Shown here: positions 26,508-35,132 of the stretch, one piece after another
How the letters are laid out: each line of letters starts with the position of its first letter
How positions within the stretch are numbered: position 1 is the stretch's first letter
DNA from: Clostridium hydrogeniformans DSM 21757
GTDB taxonomy: Bacteria > Bacillota > Clostridia > Clostridiales > Clostridiaceae
Assembly (NCBI RefSeq): GCF_000686705.1
Contig: NZ_JMLJ01000006.1
Span: 124,001 to 188,000, forward strand
Length of the DNA stretch: 64,000 nucleotides
Reading direction: 5' to 3'
Notes under the pieces: model-generated
The model's database searches: none
Seen by the model: only the letters and a program-made list of their open reading frames with translations
Told to the model about the DNA's origin: nothing
Translations under genes and position numbers: made by a program

Positions 26508-26951
26508 ATGAGCATAGGAAGCAAGATTAAAATTATTAGAAAAGAAAATAAATTGACTCAAGTGGAACTGGCTAAAAAAGCAAATATATCCCGTTCATAT
26601 TTAGCTGATATTGAAAATAATAGATATAATCCTAGTCTAGAAACACTAAAATCTTTAGCTAATGCTCTAGGAATCTCAGTAAATAAATTCTTTAATGAAG
26701 AAAATGAAGCTACAGAAACTTCTGTAAATAAAGATATTTTATTAAATAAAAAAGATGAAAAAGATATTGCTAAAGATCTCGATAATATAATGGATAAATT
26801 AACAAACCAAGAAGATGGTCCTTTATATTACAATGGGGATGAGCTCGGATCTGATGATAGGGAATTATTTAAAGATGCTCTAGAACTAGCATTAAAAACT
26901 GTAAAACTAAAGAATAAGGAAAAATATACCCCTAAAAAATATAAAAAATAA
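26508..26951 (+). CDS. ImmR-like XRE repressor
   Basis: 147 residues from the ATG at 26508 (GGAGG, 5-nt gap); an ATG 36 nt earlier has no such site. An N-terminal XRE domain (IGSKIKIIRKENKLTQVELAKKANISRSYLADIEN) is followed by an acidic linker and a short C-terminal region with DELGSDDRELFKDALELALK. This layout matches ICEBs1/phi105 ImmR-type repressors, whose partner protease ImmA is encoded next door. It presumably keeps the leftward phage-derived operon silent. Confidence 0.82.
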   Translation: MSIGSKIKIIRKENKLTQVELAKKANISRSYLADIENNRYNPSLETLKSLANALGISVNKFFNEENEATETSVNKDILLNKKDEKDIAKDLDNIMDKLTNQEDGPLYYNGDELGSDDRELFKDALELALKTVKLKNKEKYTPKKYKK

Positions 26952-26974
26952 TATAAGCTAAGGGGGATGGCTTT

Positions 26975-27421
26975 ATGCACAATAAAATTAAAAATATAGT
27001 AACTGCATTAATAAAAAAATATGATACAAGAAACCCATATGAATTAGCTGATTTTTTAGATGTGATTCTTATAGAAATACCACTGGGCAGCATAGCTGGT
27101 ATGTATAAATATATAAATAGAAATAAGGTAATATTTATAAACTCCTCTTTAAACTATAATGAGAAAATTATTGTACTATCCCATGAGTTAGGACATGCCA
27201 TGCTTCACAGTAAAGATAATTGTTATTTTATGAAAAATAAAACCTTAATGTTATGTTCTAAGATTGAAAGACAAGCTAACATATTTGCCTCTGAACTTTT
27301 AATACCTGATAACCTATTTAATAAGTATGTAGGACTATCTCTTGAGGAAATATCTAAAAGAGAGTATATTCCTATGGAGTTAATAAAACTAAAGATTGAT
27401 TCTATGCTAAAATTTTTTTAA
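26975..27421 (+). CDS. ImmA/IrrE-type metallopeptidase (anti-repressor)
   Basis: 148 residues with the zinc motif LSHELGHAMLH (HExxH) near residue 69 and a downstream RQANIFASELLIPD that supplies the third ligand region, as in ImmA/IrrE (PF06114). In ICEBs1 and phi105 ImmA cleaves the co-encoded repressor after DNA damage, which derepresses the element. The adjacency to the ImmR-like gene (23 nt, same strand) argues for the same role here. GGGGG precedes the ATG. Confidence 0.88.
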   Translation: MHNKIKNIVTALIKKYDTRNPYELADFLDVILIEIPLGSIAGMYKYINRNKVIFINSSLNYNEKIIVLSHELGHAMLHSKDNCYFMKNKTLMLCSKIERQANIFASELLIPDNLFNKYVGLSLEEISKREYIPMELIKLKIDSMLKFF

Positions 27422-27459
27422 TTTTTAGGCGAACATACATTCCCACCCTAGTTTTTTTT

Positions 27460-27512
27460 AAATATGATGCTGAGTAAATAGTTGTAAAAACTAGTTATTC
27501 AACATCATATTT
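27460..27512. terminator. Hairpin after the ImmA-like gene
   Basis: AAATATGATG pairs with CATCATATTT, with a further imperfect stem inside. It ends the rightward repressor operon and marks the right border of the phage-derived block. Confidence 0.65.
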
Positions 27513-27681
27513 ATACTTTGCTTAAAATCCACTTAATTATAAAATACTATAGCTTTAGACTTTGATTAACATTATTATTTAATAAATTTTTTATTTTTCT
27601 TTGTAACTTAATTCAATTTAGATTTAATGATAAATATATAATAATTTACTTATCTTCCGTAGTATTGCATATAACCTCCTA

Positions 27682-29334
27682 TTAATTTGCTTGTTTAAGT
27701 GAATCTTTTAAGTCTTCCTCTGGAATACTAATTGGTTTTATTTGAAAAGTATCTACTAAATACTGAAATACATTAGGAGATATAAATGCTGGTAAACTTG
27801 GTCCTAAATACATTCCTTTTATTCCAAGAGATAATAATGCTAATAAATCTGCTACTGCCTTTTGTTCATACCATGAAAGTACAATGGTAAGAGGCAATGA
27901 ATTAACGTCTGTTTCAAAGGCATCTCCAAGAGCTGTAGCTATTCTAACTGCAGAATAAGCATCGTTGCACTGTCCCACATCTAATAATCTTGGTAATCCA
28001 GCCACTGTTCCAAAGTCCAACTTATTAAATCTATATTTACCACAGGCTAAAGTAAGAATAACACAATCATCAGGAACCATTTTAGCAAAATCCGTGTAAT
28101 AATTTCTGCCTGGTCTAGCTCCATCACATCCACCTATTAAGAAGAAATGTCTTAACTTTCCTTCCTTAACTGCATTAACTATATCTCCAGCATGGGACAA
28201 AGTTGCATGATGTCCAAAACCTACTAATATTTCCTTTACCTCTTCATCTTCCTTAAATCCACCCAGGTTTAAAGCTTTATCTATTATTTCACTAAAGTCC
28301 TTAGTTCCATCTTCTAAAATTCCAATATGCTTTATTCCATCCCATCCTACAACGCTTGTTGAAAATATCCTATCTTTATAAGTTTCTCTTGGTCTCATTA
28401 AACAGTTGGTAGTCATTAAAATACATCCTGGAATTCCATCAAATTCTTTTTGTTGATTTTGCCATGCAGATCCAAAATTTCCTACTAAGTGTTTATATTT
28501 TTTAAGTTCTGGATATCCATGAGAAGGAAGCATTTCTCCATGAGTATAAATATTTATTCCTTTTCCTTCTGTTTGCTGAAGAAGCATTTCTAAATCCCTT
28601 AAATCATGGCCTGATACTATAATAAATGGTCCCTTTTTAATATTAACATTTACCTTATGAGGGGATGGATTTTTATATCTAGTGGTATTAGCCTCATCAA
28701 GAACTCTCATTACCTCCACACTCATTTCACCAGTTCTCATAGTCATACGTATCATATCTTCAAGGGATAGATTATCATTTGTAGTAGATTCTAATCCTAA
28801 AAAGTAATAGTTATCTACTTGATCACTGTTAAATTCAATAAACCTGGCTTGGTGTCCATAAGCGCTTATTCCTTTTAATCCATATAATATTGTAGATCTT
28901 AATGATCGTATATCCTCATCAAGATTTTCATCATACATTATACCTGCTTCTACTGAATCTTTTAACATATCTTCTTTAGTATCACTAAGATTATAGGTAG
29001 CTTCCCTTGGATAATTAGATTTTGGTGCTTTCTTTCTTAAGTTTTCCTTTATCTTTTGAGATTCCTTTAGCATTTTCACATGAAACTCTGCATCAAAATT
29101 TACATTTGTTAATGTGGTAAAAAGTCCATTCTCCACAAATTTAACTATTTCTTTATCTATGCTTTTTCCTTCTTCAATTAAAGGCTTTGCATAGCAAGAT
29201 ATCCCCTTAAGCTGATATATTAATAAGTCTTGCAAATTTGCAATCTCTGGTACTTTCCCACAAACTCCACTTTTAGTACATGCCTTTCCTCCAAAAGTTT
29301 GCTCACATTGATAGCAAAACATAGCATTTTCCAT
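27682..29334 (-). CDS. hcp: Hybrid cluster protein (hydroxylamine reductase), class I type
   Basis: 550 residues from the ATG at 29334; a TTG 18 nt earlier overlaps the ribosome binding site GAGGAG. The N-terminal cluster binds as CYQC, eight residues, C, five residues, C, the spacing of 4Fe-4S-type Hcp of strict anaerobes. Further on, GHDLRDLEMLLQQT, TTNCLMRP, GGCDGARPGRNYY and LACGKYRFN carry the hybrid-cluster ligands. Hcp reduces hydroxylamine and, in other bacteria, NO, so it protects against nitrosative stress. It is apparently monocistronic. No FNR/NsrR-type site was found with confidence in the AT-rich upstream gap. Confidence 0.95.
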   Translation of the reverse strand: MENAMFCYQCEQTFGGKACTKSGVCGKVPEIANLQDLLIYQLKGISCYAKPLIEEGKSIDKEIVKFVENGLFTTLTNVNFDAEFHVKMLKESQKIKENLRKKAPKSNYPREATYNLSDTKEDMLKDSVEAGIMYDENLDEDIRSLRSTILYGLKGISAYGHQARFIEFNSDQVDNYYFLGLESTTNDNLSLEDMIRMTMRTGEMSVEVMRVLDEANTTRYKNPSPHKVNVNIKKGPFIIVSGHDLRDLEMLLQQTEGKGINIYTHGEMLPSHGYPELKKYKHLVGNFGSAWQNQQKEFDGIPGCILMTTNCLMRPRETYKDRIFSTSVVGWDGIKHIGILEDGTKDFSEIIDKALNLGGFKEDEEVKEILVGFGHHATLSHAGDIVNAVKEGKLRHFFLIGGCDGARPGRNYYTDFAKMVPDDCVILTLACGKYRFNKLDFGTVAGLPRLLDVGQCNDAYSAVRIATALGDAFETDVNSLPLTIVLSWYEQKAVADLLALLSLGIKGMYLGPSLPAFISPNVFQYLVDTFQIKPISIPEEDLKDSLKQAN

Positions 29335-29846
29335 TCTCCTATCTCCTCTCAATAATTAAAAATTTATTTTCTCCCTTAGCTTCATCTATTTCAGAATATA
29401 TTTTCTCCTTTTCCTAATGTATTTAATACTTTATTTATATATGAATTTATTAAATGAATTCTTACTATAAATAATTATCTTATACACTCCACTAGGTTAC
29501 TTATTAGATATTACCCTCCCCCTATAAAGATTATTATTCCCTATTATCTTTACACTACTCCTAATTTTTCTTATGTAAATTTAACTAGATTAAGAAGTTA
29601 AATTACAAATTTTTATTTATCATGTTTTACTACTGTAATAAATTTAAGGTTTATATCTATCTACCCTAAATCTTTATAAAAATTTATATATTTTAAATTT
29701 CTAATATCTAAGTTTTACTTACTCTAAAACTTTAAATATTTTAATAAATAGTCTTATGAGGATGCCATTAAGTTTCTTAATAAATCCTATAAAAATAATG
29801 TTTATACTGCTTTAATCTATTTAGATAAGAATGTCTATATATAAAA
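29335..29846. other. AT-rich intergenic region upstream of hcp
   Basis: About 510 bp with no credible open frame. It contains the hcp promoter, which I cannot place with confidence, and ends at a strong hairpin serving the leftward ApgM operon. Confidence 0.4.
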
Positions 29847-29847
29847 T

Positions 29848-29884
29848 AAAAACAGCTTAAGAAGTAACTCTTAAGCTGTTTTTA
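29848..29884. terminator. Strong bidirectional terminator
   Basis: AAAAACAGCTTAAGA pairs perfectly with TCTTAAGCTGTTTTT around six bases. It lies downstream of the ApgM gene and the second structured repeat. Confidence 0.85.
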
Positions 29885-29902
29885 TACTTATAATACTTAT
29901 CT

Positions 29903-30027
29903 GATGGCTAGGAGCTTCAACACTTCCATCCTATAAAGGATGGGGGTTAACAGTTGCTAAACCCCTAGATTAACTCATCTAACCTTCAGATTGTGGAAAG
30001 AACACCATCTGAAAGAAGATTCCTCCT
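29903..30027 (-). repeat. Structured dispersed repeat, copy 2
   Basis: Second copy of the ~120-bp element. Minus-strand order: hairpin A (TCAGATGGTG, loop, CACAATCTGA), GGTTAGATGAGTTAATCTAG linker, GCAACTGTTA, hairpin B (CCCCCATCC paired with GGATGG), then GTTGAAGC and a TAGCCATCA end. It lies just downstream of the ApgM stop codon. There is no coding sequence inside. Confidence 0.7.
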
Positions 30028-30091
30028 AATTAAATATTATCTCTTAATATAAAGTTTATTTTATCAATTTAATACTCTAGTATATAGAAAA

Positions 30092-31345
30092 TTATGCTCC
30101 TACTTTCTCAGTAAATCCTAATAAATCCATCTGTAACATAAAAATATCATTTGCAGTAAGATTATTTAAGCTACCTTTCATAAACTGAGATTCTCCTGCA
30201 GAAGTAACACCATCTTTTCTAACATCTCCACCAGCAATAATTGTTGGTACTCCGTCCCCAGTGTGATCTCTTGCCTCACAAGGGGTAGAGTGATCAGCTG
30301 TAAATGATATATAGCAGTTATTAAGGTCAATTTCCCCTAATATATGTCCAATTATCTTATCTACCTTTTCAATCATTTCTTTTTTTGCTAATGGAAGATT
30401 ATCATGTCCTGCTAAGTCAGTAGCTTTAACATGCATTACTACCCAATCATATTTATCTTCATTTAATAATTTAATGGCTATATTAGCCTTACCTATTAAA
30501 TTGGTGTCAAAGCTTCCTGTAAAACTTTCATGAGTAAAATAATCCATTCCTACAAGTTCAGCAATTCCTCCAACTGTTAAGTCTCCTGCTACACAAGCAG
30601 CTTTTATTTTATAAGTATCCTTAATAGATGGAATATATTTTTCTTGTCCTGCTCCTCTGGTTATTACTGAGTTTGCCATATATAAGCCTTCAGCTTGTCT
30701 TTGCTTATTTATAGGATGTTCCTTTAATATTTCATAAGAGCGAATTGTGAATTCCCATAAATTTCTTGCGGTTCTCTCTGCTGCTTCACTTTTATCTAGT
30801 GCCCTTGGCATCTCAAGTTTTTTCCCTTCTTCTGCAGTCCCTGGATCAGTGCAAGATATTTTACTGCTTAGGTCTTTATTTCTTAAAACAATAGCAACCC
30901 TATGTTCAGTAAGTTCCTTAGCTAACACCTTAGTACCATCTGATAGTACTAGTCCATTAATTGCAGCTGCTAACTCTTTTGTACCCTCACGAATTCTTCC
31001 AGCACGTCTATCAATAACAGTATAATTATCATCAATAGTTCCAAAGTTACCTCTAAAAGCAACATCTCCTGGCATTAATTCCATTCCGGCACTTGAAGCT
31101 TCAAGGGGACCTCTTCCTGGGTATACCTTATTGCTATCATATCCAAAAATATGAAGGTGTCCCACATCAGTACCTACCCTTACTCCTGGAGATATTGGAT
31201 AAACATTTCCACACATTCCTTGAGAGGCAATAAAGTTTAAGTTTGGAGTTTTAGCACTCTCAAGGGGAGTCATTCCATTTAATTCTTTGTTAGGACGATC
31301 TCCTAATCCATCTAATATAATAAGTAATCCTTGTTTTTTTCTCAC
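30092..31345 (-). CDS. apgM: Archaeal-type cofactor-independent phosphoglycerate mutase
   Basis: 417 residues of the alkaline-phosphatase superfamily, ApgM branch. Motifs: IILDGLGDRP near residue 9 (metal Asp), VGTDVGHLHIFGYD near 57 (a Thr sits at the nucleophile position), IDRRAGRI near 112, HVKATDLAGHD near 305, and FTADHSTPCEARDHTGDGVP near 348 (metal His/Asp). It should interconvert 3- and 2-phosphoglycerate. The start is GTG with GGAGATG upstream; an overlapping ATG runs into TGA. It is the third gene of an operon with a DASS transporter and a membrane-anchored protein, hinting at use of an imported phosphorylated acid rather than glycolysis alone. Confidence 0.88.
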   Translation of the reverse strand: MRKKQGLLIILDGLGDRPNKELNGMTPLESAKTPNLNFIASQGMCGNVYPISPGVRVGTDVGHLHIFGYDSNKVYPGRGPLEASSAGMELMPGDVAFRGNFGTIDDNYTVIDRRAGRIREGTKELAAAINGLVLSDGTKVLAKELTEHRVAIVLRNKDLSSKISCTDPGTAEEGKKLEMPRALDKSEAAERTARNLWEFTIRSYEILKEHPINKQRQAEGLYMANSVITRGAGQEKYIPSIKDTYKIKAACVAGDLTVGGIAELVGMDYFTHESFTGSFDTNLIGKANIAIKLLNEDKYDWVVMHVKATDLAGHDNLPLAKKEMIEKVDKIIGHILGEIDLNNCYISFTADHSTPCEARDHTGDGVPTIIAGGDVRKDGVTSAGESQFMKGSLNNLTANDIFMLQMDLLGFTEKVGA

Positions 31346-31356
31346 ATAATCATCTC

Positions 31357-32109
31357 CTATTTTGAAGCTGAAAGTTTTTCTTTTTCCTTTAACTCCTTAG
31401 CTTCTTTTAGTACTCCTTTGTTTTTATACATAAAGTATGCAGAAATTAATATAACTGCTCCCCAAAGTATGAAGTTAAAATTAGCACCTTTTTTATAAAT
31501 ATTAATGGAAAATTTAATATCCTTTCCTGCTGATAATCTGCCAAAGTCAAAGGATCCATATTTAGTGCCATCTTTTGCAAATATTTTATAAGAAAGCTCT
31601 GGATCATATCCTGCTATATTATAAAGCTCATAACCTTCTGGTATTCCCATTTCTAATTCATATTTCTTCACTTCAATTGGGGTATTATTTCTCATTTTAT
31701 AATTAACTACTTTAACATTACCTGGAAAAGTCTCTTTTTGTTTTGATGCACTGATTGTAAAAGTTTTATCCTGAGTTTGAGTTAAAATAAGTTCAACCTT
31801 ACTTTCTTTCTCTTCAAACTTTGCAACATAGTATTCAAGACTTCCATTTTTCTGTTTCTTTAAATTTTCTATAAGCTTACCAGTTTTCACATTAACCTTT
31901 GTAATTTCAGTGTCCTTATAAGAAGGTAAAACTAAAATCCCTTTTTCATCTGTAGTCCCTGTAATTGTGGTAGTAATACTCCCCTTTTCCTTATCTGGGA
32001 GAACCACATCTTTTATAGAATCTAATTCTCCAAGTTCACTTCCAAAGGCTACTGAAGAAAAGGAAAAAGTCATAATTAAAATAAGTAACATAGTCATTAA
32101 CTTTTTCAT
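31357..32109 (-). CDS. Membrane-anchored extracytoplasmic protein, unknown function
   Basis: 250 residues: a signal peptide (MKKLMTMLLILIMTFSFSSV), an extracytoplasmic beta-rich domain of ~185 residues, and a C-terminal membrane helix (FILWGAVILISAYFMY) with a lysine-rich cytoplasmic tail. The middle has two segments that look like carboxypeptidase-regulatory/Ig-like strands (TGTTDEKGILVLPSYKDTEI). It lies 13 nt after the transporter gene and 11 nt before apgM, so it is co-transcribed. It could be an accessory receptor for the transporter, which is inferred only from position. Confidence 0.65.
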   Translation of the reverse strand: MKKLMTMLLILIMTFSFSSVAFGSELGELDSIKDVVLPDKEKGSITTTITGTTDEKGILVLPSYKDTEITKVNVKTGKLIENLKKQKNGSLEYYVAKFEEKESKVELILTQTQDKTFTISASKQKETFPGNVKVVNYKMRNNTPIEVKKYELEMGIPEGYELYNIAGYDPELSYKIFAKDGTKYGSFDFGRLSAGKDIKFSINIYKKGANFNFILWGAVILISAYFMYKNKGVLKEAKELKEKEKLSASK

Positions 32110-32122
32110 ATCATTTACCTCC

Positions 32123-33592
32123 TTATACCATTCTAATTATCTTAAACCAAGTAAATGATGCAACCACCATAATTCCCCACTTAGCAAGAAGAACTGCTAT
32201 TCCATAAGTCATTTGCTCAAGAACTGTAAAGTTTCCTGTTCCATAGTATATAAGATTAACCTTACTATGTGGTGGTAATGTAACTGTATCTGCAATCATA
32301 AATGAAGCTGGAAGAGCAAGAGCTACTGGGTTAACGCCTGCTGTTTTTGCAATTGCTATAATTGCAGGAATAAGGATTATAGTTCTCACTGTCTTACTTG
32401 TAAATACAAAATGTGAGAAACTCGCTATAAATATAACCACTGCATAAAGTCCAAAGAATCCTAGGCTTTCAAGTTTAAGACTTCCAAAAATTCTATTAAG
32501 TGCCCAAGAGGCAACCCCTGATGAATCAAGTGCTAATCCTCCAGCATAAGCACCACAACTAAACACTAAAAGATTCCAAGATATTTTAGCTTCCTTCCAT
32601 TCTAATATTCCTATATGAGGTAGGAAGAAAAGAATAGCAGAAACAATAGCAACTACAACAAGGCTAAGTTGGAAGCCAAATAAGCTAACCTGCAAGGAAT
32701 CAATAGCCCAAAGAGTTATTGTAATAGCAAATATAATAAGAGCCTTAATTTCAGTAGAATTCATTCCTCCTAAACTCTTATATTCATTTTGGAGAGCAGT
32801 CATCTTTTCCTTAGATGCTGTTCTATTACTAATAGGAAACATTAGTTTTCCAATAAAGAATGAGGCAACTAATGTAAGTAATGTAATTGGTGCAGCAGCT
32901 ATAAACCAATCCATCCATGAAACATCTACTCCTGTAAGGTCTTTAATAAAACTAATAGCTAGAATTTGTGAAGAAGTAGCTGTTACAATAGCAGCTGTAG
33001 AAAAGTTATTAGCTTGAATCCCTTGAAGAGCAAGTAATTTACCAAAGTTTCTATCACTTTTACTTTCATTGTTAACCTCAAAGATTTCAATTATCATCAT
33101 AACAATTGGTAATAACATAGCAGCTCTTGCAGTAGTAGAAGGAACCACAAAAGAAATTAAGAAGTTAACAAGCATCAATACTACAAGTACTGAATTTGTA
33201 CTCTTTCCAAGCTTCGTAATAAGAAATAGTGCAAGCCTTCTAGCAAGTCCACTTTTCTCCATACCTGAAGCAATTACAAAGGCTGCAATCATTAGCCATA
33301 TAACATCATATCCAAACACTCCAAGAACCTCTGCTTGGGTCCATGCTCCTGTCACTGGTAAAAGAACTAAAACTATTAGTGATGTTACATAGTTTGGAAT
33401 TCCATTAGAAACCCAAAGTATTAGTGCGAATGCAAATATTCCAAGAGCCATCTTTCCAGTATAAGAAAGACCCTCTGGAGTTTGCATTGTCCAAATAAGA
33501 GCTAGGACAATTAATGCAATTGGTAATCCAAAGTATGCCATCTTTAAGTCAAATGCACTTTTAACCTTTTTAACCTTAACTGTTGTGCCCAT
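32123..33592 (-). CDS. DASS family (SLC13-like) anion:sodium symporter
   Basis: 489 residues, 11-12 membrane helices, the size and layout of divalent anion:sodium symporters. IASGMEKSGLARRLAL near residue 107 and the paired re-entrant regions (NNFSTAAIVTATSSQ near 197; FMIADTVTLPPHSKVNLI near 430) mark the family. The usual SNT signatures are altered, suggesting an unusual substrate. AAGGGGG precedes the ATG. It is first in the operon with the anchored protein and apgM, and divergent from a LysR gene that probably controls it. Candidate substrates are carboxylates or phosphorylated acids. Confidence 0.82.
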   Translation of the reverse strand: MGTTVKVKKVKSAFDLKMAYFGLPIALIVLALIWTMQTPEGLSYTGKMALGIFAFALILWVSNGIPNYVTSLIVLVLLPVTGAWTQAEVLGVFGYDVIWLMIAAFVIASGMEKSGLARRLALFLITKLGKSTNSVLVVLMLVNFLISFVVPSTTARAAMLLPIVMMIIEIFEVNNESKSDRNFGKLLALQGIQANNFSTAAIVTATSSQILAISFIKDLTGVDVSWMDWFIAAAPITLLTLVASFFIGKLMFPISNRTASKEKMTALQNEYKSLGGMNSTEIKALIIFAITITLWAIDSLQVSLFGFQLSLVVVAIVSAILFFLPHIGILEWKEAKISWNLLVFSCGAYAGGLALDSSGVASWALNRIFGSLKLESLGFFGLYAVVIFIASFSHFVFTSKTVRTIILIPAIIAIAKTAGVNPVALALPASFMIADTVTLPPHSKVNLIYYGTGNFTVLEQMTYGIAVLLAKWGIMVVASFTWFKIIRMV

Positions 33593-33895
33593 AACTTAAA
33601 TTCCCCCTTTATTAAATTAAAAGATTTTCTCAAAAGTTAACTATTTGATAGTTCAATAATACTAAAAAAAAACTAGATTATCTAATCACATTTAATTATG
33701 ATATCCATAAAAATAATTTATAATAATAAAAAAACTACTTAATGATAAATTTTATTTATTACCCTATTAAATATAAGGATATTTTCACATTTTTTATATG
33801 TTTTATAATGAAATTAGCTTATAATATGATAAAATATATTTATATGTAAACGAGTTAAAAGTTTTAATAATTAGTAACAAATAAGGAGGCTGAAA
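33593..33895. promoter_or_regulatory. Divergent promoter region, DASS operon / LysR gene
   Basis: About 300 AT-rich base pairs between the two start codons. The layout is the usual one for a LysR regulator acting on a divergent operon. I see no unambiguous T-N11-A site. Confidence 0.45.
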
Positions 33896-34810
33896 ATGGA
33901 TTTAGAAACTCTTCAAACCTTTTTACTTATATCCAAAAATAACAGTTTTACAAAAACATCAGAGGATATGTTCTGTACCCAAGCTGCAGTTTCAATGAGA
34001 ATTAAACGCTTAGAGAAATATCTAGACTGCAATTTATTCAGCCGAAAGTCAAAAAAAGCTGAGCTAACTAAAGCTGGTCATCTTTTTTTACCCTATGCCC
34101 AGCAAATCTCAAATACTTTTGTAAATGCAAAGGAACATTTGCTCCAAGCAAAACTAATGGAGCAATCTGAAATATCTATTGCCTCCTCTAATACACCTGG
34201 AACATATATGCTACCAAATATATTATTTTTATTTAGGCAAAAATATCCTTATATTACTGTAGTTAATAACGTTCAGTATACTAAAAATGTGATTAATGGT
34301 GTTTTAAATAAAACTTACCCCATAGGTATAATCTCACAACCTTATTTCTCTGATACTGAGCACATACTATGTGAACCTATATTAGAAGATCCTCTTGTGG
34401 TGGTTGTGAATAATAATCACCCATGGACTAATAAAAAAAGAATATTTATCCGGGAGTTAAAAGATGAAGTATTTTTAATATCTAACCCTAATACTTCCTT
34501 AGTTTCCTATTTAGAAAAGGTTGGAGACTTTAAGTTTGTCTCAAATAACTTATGTGTAGTAGGAAGTATTGAGGCAATAAAGCAAAGTATATATGATAAT
34601 TTAGGTATCTCTGTAATATCAGAAAGTGCTGTAAAACAGGAACTTAAACTTGGACTTTTAAGTAAGATTCATATAATTGATGACATTAGGTTAATGCGTC
34701 ATATATACTATATAAAACCTAAGGATGAAACCCTTCCTCTTTCAACAGAGCTATTTTTAAAATTTGCAAAAGAATTTATGATTTCTAAAGGAAAAGAAGA
34801 GGTAAGATAG
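33896..34810 (+). CDS. LysR family transcriptional regulator
   Basis: 304 residues: an N-terminal winged helix (LETLQTFLLISKNNSFTKTS; QAAVSMRIKRLEKYLDCNLF) and a C-terminal periplasmic-binding-protein-like sensor domain from ~residue 92. AAGGAGG precedes the ATG. It is divergent from the DASS/ApgM operon, whose expression it presumably adjusts to an organic or phosphorylated anion. The inducer is unknown. Confidence 0.9.
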   Translation: MDLETLQTFLLISKNNSFTKTSEDMFCTQAAVSMRIKRLEKYLDCNLFSRKSKKAELTKAGHLFLPYAQQISNTFVNAKEHLLQAKLMEQSEISIASSNTPGTYMLPNILFLFRQKYPYITVVNNVQYTKNVINGVLNKTYPIGIISQPYFSDTEHILCEPILEDPLVVVVNNNHPWTNKKRIFIRELKDEVFLISNPNTSLVSYLEKVGDFKFVSNNLCVVGSIEAIKQSIYDNLGISVISESAVKQELKLGLLSKIHIIDDIRLMRHIYYIKPKDETLPLSTELFLKFAKEFMISKGKEEVR

Positions 34811-34981
34811 CACCTATTTTATTATCTTCTAGGGATTATAAACTTTATTATTTAGAGGCGATTTTTTAATAGATTCAATACGTATAATCACAAATTAACT
34901 TCTTGTATAGGTTAAATCTATCTATTTAATTCAGTGATTTTTATCAGCTTAATTTTAGAACTATATAATTTAAAAGCATAA

Positions 34982-35042
34982 TTTTTAACAACTATATAAT
35001 CTCTAACTAAAACAGCAGGCTAGATTATATAGTTGTTAAAAA
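34982..35042. terminator. Perfect 21-bp inverted repeat with 19-base loop
   Basis: The 21 bases at 34982-35002, beginning TTTTTAACAACTATATAATC, pair without mismatch with 35022-35042. It lies between the convergent LysR and ABC permease genes. The AT-rich stem and terminal T/A runs suit a bidirectional terminator. Confidence 0.55.
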
Positions 35043-35046
35043 TTAA

Positions 35047-35081
35047 AAAGGATATGTCCTTGTTAATGGAACATATCCTTT
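35047..35081. terminator. Terminator of the DrrAB-like operon
   Basis: AAAGGATATGT pairs with ACATATCCTTT. It lies about 50 nt downstream of the permease stop codon on the leftward transcript. Confidence 0.7.
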
Positions 35082-35132
35082 CATTTTAGCAGTATAAATT
35101 AAACTAACTTTTTCCTTACTATATATTATCTT

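Noticed and set aside
27427-27444. LexA/SOS-box-like CGAACATACATTC
   Set aside because: Matches only one half-site well and lies after the ImmA-like stop codon, with no promoter or gene start next to it.
10952-27512. tRNA-type attachment sites bordering the phage-derived block
   Set aside because: No tRNA gene, integrase or direct repeat was recognised at either border.
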